From Henckelia pumila (taxonomy: Eukaryota; Streptophyta; Magnoliopsida; Lamiales; Gesneriaceae), in NCBI RefSeq assembly GCF_033568475.1, contig NC_133122.1, forward strand, positions 74,113,442 through 74,177,441: a stretch of DNA of 64,000 nucleotides, given 5' to 3'. Under the pieces are notes generated by a model that worked only from the letters and a program-made list of their open reading frames with translations, was not told the origin of the DNA and ran no database searches. Shown piece after piece: positions 36,639-46,340 of the stretch (the stretch's first letter is position 1; each line of letters starts with the position of its first letter). Both the position numbers and the translations under genes were made by a program.

Positions 36639-37652
36639 CTGTGCACCTTCAGATCCTCGTTGTGGACACACTCGTGCAAAATGTCCCATCTTGTTGCAAA
36701 TGTGGCAGCTTCCAAATACACCTCGGCATTGTTCATTGGCATGGCGTCCACCACACTTGGTGCAATACACATCAGGCTTCTGTCCAGCCCTAGACTGTCG
36801 GGAACTACCTAAACTCGAAGAGCTACTACCACCAGATCTCTTGAACTGTTTACTCTTGCCCTTAAAAAAATTCTTCTTTCCACTATTGCTACCTCCAGCT
36901 TCAAATCGGGGTGGCGGTGGAAACTGTGACTGTTCTTGAGACTGTCTCACTGGCTGTGGCACAAACTGTGCTCCTCGTTGTTTCAATATCTCTGCTTCTG
37001 CACCCTTTGCTCGATTCAGAGCATCAGCAAAGGTATTCGGTCTTCCCGAATTCACAAGTGTAAATACATCAGGATTCAAGCCATTGATAAATTGATCGGC
37101 TTGAGCTTCATCACTAACAGCGATATGTGGAGCAAACTTCAACAGGCTAGTGAACTTTGCAACATATTCTTCGATATTTAACTGTCCCTGTTGCAAACTC
37201 GCAAACTCTGCTCCTTTGTCCTTGCGATAAGACACATGAAAGAAACGCTGATAGAAAGAAGTTCGAAATACAGACCAGGTAATAACAGTACCTTGGTTCT
37301 CCAATGCTTTCTTCGTCGCTATCCACCAACTCTTGGCAAGGCCATGAAATTGATGAATAATCAGTCTCACACGAAGATCATCTGAATAATCAATGGACTC
37401 GAATAACTGCTCAATATCTTCCAGCCAATTTTCACATTCCACAGCATTCTCAATTCCTTGCAACTTCGGTGGTTTGAATGATTGGAATCGTTTCAGAAGT
37501 TTCTCCATCGGATTAGCATCACTGAACTCATCAGTAGACATACTACCCTGTCCATGTTCAGACACTGTCACTGGGACCTGTGCAGCATTTGTTTGTTCAG
37601 GCTCATTCATAGCCAATGTCTGTCTAACTCTCGGTGCTGGTCGGGGAGGCAT
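36639..37652 (-). pseudogene. gag: B1 gag, separated from pol by A1
   Basis: ATG at 37652. Capsid domain (LLKRFQSFKPPKLQG, IHQFHGLAKSWW, INGLNPDVFTLVN), then a basic serine-rich stretch and two metal-binding motifs, a C-x2-C-x4-H variant (CTKCGGRHANEQC) and a CCHC knuckle (CHICNKMGHFARVC). The frame is open until A1 interrupts at 36639. The last apparent residues beyond that come from A1 LTR. It continues in phase on the far side of A1 at 29494. ATG is preceded by TATCAGAT, acceptor-like. Confidence 0.92.
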
Positions 37653-37966
37653 ATCTGATAATCAAACATATTAGTGTACAGTTCAATCTCAATTACAACA
37701 AGTCTGTTACAGTCCACATTGCCTTCATAAAAGATCGAGTTTCGATTCATCCTCATAATACATGCTAGTACTTCAATCAAATAACCAGATAGCATGTAAT
37801 TCAAACCATTGTATAGCATATTCTTCGCAAATTATCACAGCATCATGTGACAATTTAATATCTGTAATCAATCAATCATATACCATACAATTATGAAAGC
37901 AATAAATAAATCAGAATAGAAGACTCGATCTACCCCGCTCATCTAATCTCAGTCCGAGAAACTTAT

Positions 37967-37978
37967 GCTCTGATACCA
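37967..37978 (-). promoter_or_regulatory. B1 primer binding site (initiator tRNA-Met)
   Basis: Plus strand GCTCTGATACCA, the reverse complement of TGGTATCAGAGC, five bases inside the 5' LTR boundary. Confidence 0.9.
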
Positions 37979-37983
37979 TCTAT

Positions 37984-40067
37984 TGTGGGGACCTCGGGTT
38001 GCTCATCTCATCTTAGGGCAATTAATGAACAATTAACATTCATTAAACATCAAATAAAGAAACCAAGAGCAAGGTAAATATTTTTTTTTTAAAATTCAGT
38101 GTCTCGCTCGATCGGTGAAAAACACCCGATCGAGCGAGCACAATTGCTCAACTCTCGGTCTGGAAACAATTTGGCCTCGCTCGATCCGTCAACTTCTGCG
38201 GATCGAGCGAGCCAAAAACTCAATTCTCTGTTTTTGCAAAATACAGGGCTCGCTCGATCCGTCAACTTCTGCGGATCGAGCGGGCTTCAATTTTCCAGAA
38301 AAATCTGCAGATCACATTTTGCTGTCAAACTCGAGCACTACCATTTCCAATCACCAAATTCGATCCAAATCATGATATATCAAGTCCAAAACATGCATAT
38401 ACTCATAAACAAGGTCATAAGAATTTATACATGCATTTTATTACATCAAACAAGTCGCTAAAGATCGTAAACGACAAAAACTATCTCAAATGTCATACAT
38501 GTAATCCAAACCAACATAACTAAGGTTTAGTGCTTCTAAAGTTCAAGACATCATCTACAACCCGAGTCCTCACGTGCTAGACTCTCTCCCAGCTGTCAAT
38601 GATGTCGATGACTAGCTCCTGCCCCTTCTATTGTCATGCACACATACAAAACAAGATAACAATCGGATAAACTTTGGTGAGAAACAATTCTCAGTATAAC
38701 CAACATATAGAAAGCGTTAAATAAATCATCTTGACTCTATTTAAACTCGACTCAACAAATAGAGTACGTAAACGCTTTACAAACAAATTGATTCACATAA
38801 CTTCAAAGCCATCAAGATTCATAACTGATCTTGACATGGATATCCATCTAACGAGTTCGTAACCGACTCGCAAATAAGGTTAACAGCAACCTTGGCATAG
38901 AATCAATTCAATATAGCATCATATAAACTCAAATTTAAAGATCCACTACCTGAGATGGATCGAAAACATCACAATCAAATCAAAAACATAAACAAGTATG
39001 TGGTTTTTGTGGGCCAACTCAAAATAGTCGTTCTTGAGTTTCAAAGTCCCTACTTCGCGATGTCGTCATTATACCTTCGTTTATTTTGATTCTGAACTCT
39101 CCAAATCTGAAAGATACAACCAAAATACATATATCAACTTCATTTCAATCTATCATATCAAAAACGAGTCGAAAACAACATAAGATCATCGATCAAACTC
39201 ATTTCAAACCTCAATCCAACTTCTTCTGTTCAAAGTTGTTGTCTCGAGTCGTTGGCCTTCCAAACTCGACTAAAACGGAAGAATAAAATTCCATAACATT
39301 CACATCATCAAGATAAGTGTTTCAGCTTAGCTATCGAATAACAAAACAGTCCAAAAACTCGATTAAACGGCGTAGCGATTGAAAATCGGTAACCGACGTA
39401 ATCCCGAAACCATTTCTAACTTCAAAACCCAATCATACGTATATTCAAGTCAATAACCAGCTGATAAATCATTCAAATCCTCATCTCAATAGCTATAAAC
39501 ATCGATTAATATGCTGGAATCAAGATTGGATACAAATAACACAAACTCATCAATCCGGTTTCGATATAGAATCGCATAAACGTCGATAAACATAATCGAA
39601 AACTCAACATCTGATATCTGCCCTTTATTGATTTCGAAATCCATATAACACAACATAAAACTTACACGATATTGAAGCCCTTGTCGTAAGGATTCCAGAA
39701 CACTTTTCGGAATCGAAAACGGACGATCGATTCAAAAGTTACGGCAAATTGAAACTCAAAGTTTCAAAGGAAACGAATAAGGTCGGCTTGCTTTGTTCCT
39801 CAATTCTGAATTGTGTAAAGCATATACACGTTTCATGCTGAGTGTTCGAATTAAATCAGATAACTTTCAACCAAAATTGCACTTTAGTCCCTCATCTTTT
39901 CAATAATTGAAATTTAGTCCTCGACCCCTATTTTAATTCAATTTCAATCCTAAATAATTTAAGAATATTAGAATTTAAATCAAAACTCTAAATATTCCCA
40001 AATTAAATATACTCGGATTAAAATTAAATAAATTTGGATTAATTTCTAATTAATCCCGGGCCTTACA
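37984..40067 (-). repeat. B1 5' LTR (2084 bp)
   Basis: Pair of 23659-25726. It carries intact hairpins at 38103-38284 and a GTAAGT donor-like site read on the minus strand at 39665-39660. Confidence 0.93.
38103..38284 (-). repeat. Three tandem hairpins, B1 5' LTR
   Basis: Hairpins at 38103-38138, 38176-38211 and 38249-38284. The first pairs perfectly here (CGATCGAG where the other LTR has CGATTGAG). Stems are 12-14 bp. The first hairpin read on the plus strand is the one nearest the PBS, about 120-155 bp from it. Confidence 0.9.
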
Positions 40068-40458
40068 ATGTTCTTATCTATTCAAAGAACCGTACTGACC
40101 ATGCAGAGCATTTGAGGATCGTCTTGTAGATTTTGCGGGTTGAGCAGTTGTTTGACAAGCTGTCTAAGTGTGAGTTCTGGTTGGATCGAGTTGTCTTTCT
40201 CGGTCATATTATTTCAGGAGATGGGATTTCTGTCGATCCCAACAAGATCGAAGTGGTTATGAATTGGCCTATACCGACATCAATGCCTGAGATCCGAAAC
40301 TTTATGGGTTTAGCTGGTTATTATCGTCGTTTCATCGAGGGATTCTCTTCTATTGCCAAGCCGATTACCCAGCTGACTCAGAAGAATGCGCCTTTTATCT
40401 GGACTGCATATTGTAAGGCTAGTTTTGTTGAACTGAAGAGGAGACTGACTGTAGCACC
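40068..40458 (+). pseudogene. pol: C1 RT, second part
   Basis: Resumes the RT with the segment after the catalytic D-D: a CTTATCTATTCAAAG start, then [37 protein letters not shown] and the thumb up to RRLTVAP, where the D1 LTR begins. Frame and order match B1 positions of the same domain. A TAG at about 40127-40129 breaks it. Confidence 0.9.
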
Positions 40459-43143
40459 TAAGATTTCACAATTTAAATTCCATGCCTAAAACCTTTCTTA
40501 TTTTTATATATATTTATGATTTTAATTGCTTGGAATTAATTTCTTAAATTTCCTTTAAAGAGTAAGTGCTCAAATATTTTAAGTTCTTTATTATTGAAAT
40601 TTTTGAGACAGTGGCTTCCGGTTCCGGCGTATGGCGATGGTGGATTTTGGCGGTAAATTCCAAGAATTTCTATTTTAAAAGTTTAGTAGGGAGGTAAGAG
40701 GAAATACACTTACTTTTACATGCTTACACCTATACATATACACACATGTACACACAACACACCCAACATTTTAAAACTCTCAACTCATTTTATTGGAAAC
40801 CCTAGCCACCCAAAACCCACACTAGCCGACTCCCTCTCTCTTTTCTTTTTCCCCTCCCCCTCAATCGGACGTTTCTCCCCCCTCCAACCTTCAGCTGCTG
40901 CCGCCGCCCTCCACCACCATTTCCGACACCGGGAAGCTACCTAGGGAGGTCCTTCTAGCTGTGGTTTGAAGTGTTTCAGCCCTCTCCCCTTTCCTTGGTT
41001 CGAAATTTTGGTAGAAAAGGGTTAAGGCAAGTATATGCAATTTTTGGGCTTTCATTCAAGCTATATATGTTCTTGCTCTTATCCTCTTGTGATTTTTCGA
41101 AATGATTGTTATTATATGCTTGTAGGGTCGAATTTTTAACAAAATTTCAGTCGGGTTCTTGGGGAAATTTTGAAATTTAGTTGCCATAGCTTTTAAAGAA
41201 GTTGCATGATGATTTATGATTGAGGGGATGAAGTGTTTTGAATGCAAATGAGTAATTTCGAAAATTCAGTAGTTGCATGCTTAAAATTTCTAATTTACAT
41301 GATGATTGGGCTGTATTTGAGGGTTGACTAGTGCATTGTATTGTTTGGAAATTGGTTTCAATGATTGGTCAAGAATAAAGACACAATTGGTGCATGATTT
41401 TGACATTTTTGAATTGTGGAGTGGGAGTGGGGTTTAGGGCTGCCTAAGTGCTTGGGATAAGTCCTAAGTGATGTTAATAAAGGTGTTTTGTGGATTGGTA
41501 TGGAGTAGAGTTAAGGAAAAAGGGTTATGGGGTTGAAACATTGACTTAGAAGTAAGTTGGGTGTTGTTTTCATTGAGCAGTGGGTTGCTGTTCTGAGGCA
41601 GGGAAGGTATTAACCCTGGTCTGGTCATGGCTAGGGCTGGTCCTAGGTCAAGTTCATGACGTTGTGGTCGCGTTGGTATAAAATGGGCTCGTTTCGGGTA
41701 AAATTTCATCAAGTTATGGATTTTTGAAGTTAAGGTGTCGGTGCAGAATTTTGAGGGCAAAAGTGGGCTGTCCGGATTGGGTTTTTGTTCAGGTTGTATA
41801 GACTGTCAAATGAGGTTGAAAACAGGTCATATGGTTAGTTTGTAGTGTTCGGAGAGTGTCGGTTTGAGCGGTGTCGAATTTGGCTAAGGGATGATAGAGT
41901 TAAGGGTTTTACGGTTTGGTTGCTCGGTTTAAGGCAAGGTTGAGAAAAGTAAAGAATAGTTGGGCTTTTAGCTTAGGGGCAGCCACTCACCCACCTTGCA
42001 CCCATATTTTTGAGTTGAGTTCCATTTCTTAAGTTGAATATTCGTGTGCGTGAGTTTTGTCTTTGAGCCAAACAATATTTTCAAAGGAAGTCGTTACAAG
42101 TTCTTGCATGCTAAGTATTTTGAGTCGAGTCAAGGAAGGAAAGAAAATATTTTTGAACAAAGTGAGTTGATTGTGACTGGACAGGGCAATGTGGGTTGAG
42201 GGATGCCTCACCCACTTGCCATAGACGTGTAGTAAGCGGCTGGGAGACATCCCAGCTCCCCTACCAAAAGAGACGTGTAGTTAGCGGTCGGGTTCATCTC
42301 GGCTCCCCTACCAAAAAGGAAAGTAAAGGGGCAAATCGCGTCGGGAGAAATCTCGGCGTCTTGCCGGCATAGTGCACTGCAGCCATGATCATGATCAAAA
42401 CTTGAGTCACAATTCGAGGATCTAATTTCTAAAGCAAAAAACAAAAGTTAAAGTTTCAAGTATCAGTCGACTCGTCTCAATTTATAAAGTTTTATGTTAT
42501 GCATGCGTTTCAGTTAAGTCAAGAAATTTCAAAAGTTTCATAGCGTGAGTTGGCGTGAGTTCATACTTGCATGTTGTCTCATTTCCCTTATTTCACGCAT
42601 GTTTACAGTTTAAGTTTCAAAGTATATTATGTATAGTAGTTTGAGTATTTCTTGGAGTATTTTTAAAACTCTTGTTATATCACTGTTTATACTTGCTGGG
42701 TCATTAGACTCACTATGCTTGTTTCTTTGCCAGGTGAGGAGGAGTTCATAGGGACCGAGGGGCAGGGTCCTTGAGGGGAGGTCTCCGGCGGAGCAAGGCC
42801 CTACGACCATTGCTATTTCATGTTTTCGCACTAGTTTATGATTGCAATAAAGAGTTTAAACTTATGTACTTTTGGTAATGGCCAGGATGTGTTTTCCCTG
42901 TGCTTAAATTTTTAAGTCTTGAAATTGTTATCGCTCTTTTTTCGCAACCGTGTGGGGTTGCTTTTACTTTCGAAGTTATGATTATCGCAGTGGTTATCTT
43001 TTTACCGCATATATTGATTTTGTTAGAATTTCTGTCTGGGACAGGAGGTTTTGCTTACTTACAAACAAGTCTTGGCAAATTTTTTTAAAAAAATCCGTAT
43101 TTCTTTTATTATTTATTTAAGTATAGAGGTTAGGGTCGTTTTA
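40459..43143 (+). repeat. D1 5' LTR (about 2685 bp)
   Basis: Starts TAAGATTTCACAATTT at the point where C1 coding sequence stops and ends GGGTCGTTTTA two bases before the PBS. The terminal dinucleotides are TA and TA rather than TG and CA; one G-to-A and one C-to-T change would explain both. Contains a hairpin cluster at 42191-42358. No second LTR is in the window to confirm the ends. The remaining sequence is non-coding. Confidence 0.7.
42191..42358 (+). repeat. Cluster of hairpins in the D1 LTR
   Basis: Four successive inverted repeats: GTGGGTTGAGG/CCTCACCCAC (42191-42215), GCTGGGA/TCCCAGC with loop GACA (42239-42256), a weaker GCGGTCGGG/TCTCGGC copy (about 42284-42304) and CGTCGGGA/TCTCGGCG with loop GAAA (42339-42358). 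The second and third sit in a tandem pair of about 46-bp units sharing GACGTGTAGTWAGCGG and CTCCCCTACCAAAA. Confidence 0.65.
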
Positions 43144-43145
43144 GT

Positions 43146-43157
43146 TGGTATCAGAGC
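43146..43157 (+). promoter_or_regulatory. D1 primer binding site (initiator tRNA-Met)
   Basis: TGGTATCAGAGC followed by ACGG, two bases after the presumed LTR end. Confidence 0.9.
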
Positions 43158-43366
43158 ACGGTCTTGGTTTGGGCTGAGCCTACTGCCGGTTGTCGAAACT
43201 CAAGGGATCTCGCCTCAAAGTCTGTAAGATTTATGTTTTACTTATTGCTATTTGTTCAGATTAGTAGCATTAATTTCTTAAATTATTTGATCATGTTTTA
43301 AGTTTAAATAAAATCTTTTTCTTAAGGCATGAAATTTGAATTTTTGAAATTTGAACTTGCGCTAAG

Positions 43367-44348
43367 ATGGCACCTCGACGTGATCCCCATGCACCTCCTC
43401 CGCCCCCTCTACCAGTTGATGTTGGGGCTCAGGTGCTAGCTGGCCTGGCTCGTATCTTAGAGCAGCATGCCGAGGCCCCGAGGGCTAGACCTAGCGCGGT
43501 CTATGAGTAGTTCAGGAAGATGGATCCTAAGGACTTCTCTGGTACTACGGATCCGATGGTAGCGGAGGGCTGGATTCGGTCTCTAGAGGCGATTTTCCGC
43601 TACATGGATTTGGGAGATGCGGACCGAGTTCGCTGTATGACCTTCCTTCTCAAGGATGATGCCGCCTCATGGTTTGAGGGTATGGAGAAGACTGTTGACA
43701 TTACCACACTGAATTGGGAAGCATTCAAGACTCTCTTCTATGAGAAGTACTATACAGCTGAGGTGAGGACGCAGTTGAAGAAAGAGTTCATGAGTCTTCG
43801 GCAGGGAGATCTGTCTGTATCCGAGTTTGTTCGGAAGTTTGAGAGGGTCTGCCACTTCATACCATTGATAGGGAATGACGAGGCGGAGAAGTTGCAGCAC
43901 TTTGTTGTGTGTCTGAGGCCTACCATTCGTAGGGATGTGATGATGGCTGAGCGAGTGGATTATGCAGCTGCCGTCAGGAAGGCTATGAGGTCCGAGTAGT
44001 CCTTGAAGGACATCAGTGCCGAGGCTCATGGCAAGAAGGCCTTTACGCATCAAGGTCACCCGCAACAGCATGGAAAGAAGCCATATCAGGGACAACAGAG
44101 GCAGCAGAGGCCCCAGGGGCACCATCAAGCCCAGAGACCTGCTCCTCCCAGGACTGAGGATAAGCCTATTTTCCAGATATGCCGCCGTCCGCATTTTGGT
44201 AAGTGCTTGATGAATGCAGGAGTGTGTTTCAAATTCAAGAAGCCGGGTCATGTAATTAAAGACTGCCCGAAGTTGAGGAGGCCCATGCAGGGTCGAGTGT
44301 TCGTGATGCAGGCCGAGGAGGCCGACCCAGACACCACACTCATCAAAG
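43367..44348 (+). pseudogene. gag: D1 gag
   Basis: ATG at 43367 follows GCTAAG (acceptor-like). Proline-rich N-terminus, then the capsid domain (DPKDFSGTTDPMVAEGWI, FEGMEKTV, FMSLRQGDLSVSEF, CLRPTIRRDVM), a glutamine-rich linker, then the zinc region HFGKCLMNAGVCFKFKKPGH, where the second cysteine of the CCHC knuckle is replaced by F. The frame is constant, broken by TAG at 43508-43510 and 43997-43999, both where the family has Q (CAG). It ends at the intron donor at 44349. Confidence 0.88.
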
Positions 44349-44582
44349 GTAACATCTTAAGTTTTCTTGGGTTAGAGCAGTTGATCGATTTACTAATGCA
44401 TGTGGTTTTAAGTTTTCTTGTTTGGGGTAAATAATTTTGTAGCATGTTGCATGTTTGAGGAATTCGACTGTATTAGCATGCGTAGTATCTTGTTTGGGAT
44501 TTGATGACTTAGAACGAGCCTAAGTAGAACTTGTGTTATTTAACTTCAATCTTTTTTGTGGATGTATTCATTGTGAATGCAG
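44349..44582 (+). other. Probable spliceosomal intron between gag and protease of D1
   Basis: Begins GTAACA after AAAG and ends in a pyrimidine-rich tract with TGAATGCAG before GTAGGATT; 234 bp. Reading through meets a stop at 44432-44434. Removing it joins the conserved TLIKG end to RIVLAGVATRALLDSG in phase, which is the usual continuous order in relatives. The sequence inside matches no coding domain. Alternative: a small insertion with a 5-bp repeat AGGTA, which is present at both ends and cannot be excluded from sequence alone. Confidence 0.6.
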
Positions 44583-44972
44583 GTAGGATTGTATTAGCTG
44601 GTGTAGCCACTAGAGCCTTGTTAGACTCGGGAGCTACACATTCTTTCATTTCGGAGGCATTTACCCGTAAGCGGAGTATTGAGTATGAAGAGTTTTTGGG
44701 GGGTTTCACAGTGACCATCCCATCAGGGGAAGAATTGTCTACGAGAAATATAGTGAGGAATCTTGAGCTCTTGCTGCAAGGACAATCAGTGAGTGCCGAT
44801 CTGATAGTGCTGCCCATGCCTGAGTTTGACTTGATACTTGGGATGGACTGGATGACGAAGAATGCTGTGGTGATTGATTTTCAGCAGCGATCAGTGATGG
44901 TCAGACCGGAGGGAGAGGAACCATTCTGGTTCGAGGCTACTAGGAGTTCGAAAAGGACTCAGCTTATATCTT
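44583..44972 (+). pseudogene. D1 aspartic protease, truncated
   Basis: Retropepsin with LLDSGATHSFIS (D-S-G-A; about 44619-44654), FDLILGMDWM (about 44824-44853) and downstream strands, cut by the F1 LTR at 44973. No stop occurs in the retained part. Confidence 0.85.
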
Positions 44973-46340
44973 TGTTGTGAAAAATACTCGTAAGCGTACG
45001 AGTGTCAAGTTTTAATATAGTGAAAGAGAGAGTGTCGATCCCACAAGGAGTAATTTGAAAATATTCAATACTTGTAATTAAAATAGTCTTAATTTTATCT
45101 AGAAAATCAAACTTTGAAAATTTGCTGAAAACTTAAATAAATAGTGAAGAATTATCAAGCTCACTCACACACAAATTTTGAGAAATTTTCAATCAGAGAA
45201 AAATAGTCCAGAGGTTTTGATTTCACTTGGTCTCAACAATATTCAATCCTAAATAATCTATTTTATAAATTTCTTTCAATTAATAACCAAGAACACTTAG
45301 ATTATTCTATTCCCCTCTCCCAAGCAACAAATAGAGTGTATCAACTACAGTTTGATTTCAATATCCCTATTAAAAATCTAGATGCAGTGATATTTGTAAA
45401 ATGATGTTCCTTAAAGGTTCTATTAAAGTTATATACTCTCTCGAGCTATATAAACAATTAACAGTGTAGTTTCTATTGATCCTACCCAAAATCCCCTCTT
45501 CCGAGTGCCGGGTTCTAAGTAAATATAACAACTCAATTTATGGCCAGTAAATTAAGAAGACATTCAATTCTAGAAACACAATTAATCTACAAAAATTCAA
45601 TTTATTAAAATCAAAGATTCATGAATATGTCTCAACCAAGCTACGTCAACCTCTAGACTAAAAAAGTTTAGTTCATGCTCAAATTCATAAAAAACCAAAT
45701 CATGTACAATATCTCAATCATAGAAAACAAATAAGAAGAAATAACAAAGCCATAGTCTTTCTTCCATGTCCGGTCGAAAAGTCTTCGTCTTCATTCCAAG
45801 TACTCTTCAATTCTCGATCCCAAAATCTCACAAAAGTGCTCTCAAGAATATTGTGTGTATTGGCGGCTGATGGATGGCTCTATGACTCAGAAAAATCCCT
45901 TTTATATGACATATGAATCGTCCAAAATAATCCCAAGAAAACCCCAAAGTTTTCATAAAAACTTGGACTCTAAATCTCCTCACAGACAACGGCGCGGGCG
46001 CGCCTCAAGTTCGCAACTCATTCTTCAAAAATTCTTCAACTGGCACGGGCGCTCCATTTCCAGCGCGGGCGCGCCTCAAGTTCGAATTCGCTTCCTACAA
46101 TCCTCATACACACAGCGCGGGCGCACCTTGACCACGATTTTCATCCTTTTTCTTCTCTTTTTCAACTCTTGATTTTTCCTTTAAACTTCCATCTTTTAGG
46201 CTTAATTCCACTTAAATGCATCAAAGTCCAAAACATCCTACAAACACAAAAACAACAACCATTTCACGCAATATCTACCAATAAATCTCAAAAGTCAAGT
46301 GAAACCATATACAAATTAAGTGCACAAAATGCACTTATCA
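44973..46340 (-). repeat. F1 Athila LTR (1368 bp)
   Basis: Same layout as Athila-1 and Athila-2 read in reverse. TATA on the minus strand (CATATAAAAGGG) at 45908-45897, with the GC-rich array upstream at 46126-45990. Confidence 0.82.
45990..46126 (-). repeat. GC-rich motif array upstream of the F1 TATA box
   Basis: Copies of GCGCGGGCGCGCC (46000 and 46065 regions), a CACGGGCGCTCC variant and GCGCGGGCGCACC, each followed by TCAAGTTCG or similar, within an AT-rich LTR. Position equals that of the arrays in Athila-1 and Athila-2; the motif differs. Confidence 0.7.

Larger units (their letters stand above)
23659..40067 (-). mobile_element. B1: full-length Tekay-type gypsy element carrying A1
   Basis: Minus strand. 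5' LTR 37984-40067, PBS 37967-37978, gag from 37652, pol ending at 25838, polypurine tract at 25727-25745, 3' LTR 23659-25726. Its own length is about 9.3 kb once A1 (29500-36638 plus 5 bp) is discounted. Target duplication ATATT / ATGTT. The C-terminal chromodomain and PBS type place it in the chromovirus Tekay group. No frameshift is seen, only in-frame stops, most of them clustered between RNase H and integrase. Confidence 0.93.
19087..40458 (+). mobile_element. C1: Tekay-like gypsy element, split by B1 and truncated by D1
   Basis: 5' LTR 19087-21107, tRNA-Met PBS, and a gag-protease-RT region 21409-23658, interrupted by B1 (23659-40067) and resuming at 40073-40458 in the same reading phase, in the RT just after the F-I-D-D-I catalytic motif. 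The flanks of B1 are ATATT (23654-23658) and ATGTT (40068-40072), a 5-bp duplication with one change. At 40459 the element is cut by the D1 LTR; RNase H, integrase and the 3' LTR are not in the window. Confidence 0.9.
40459..44972 (+). mobile_element. D1: Tekay-like gypsy element, truncated in protease
   Basis: 5' LTR 40459-43143, PBS 43146-43157, gag from 43367, a probable intron 44349-44582, and protease to about 44972, where the minus-strand Athila F1 begins. RT and everything after it are missing from the window. It interrupts C1 at 40458. Confidence 0.85.
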
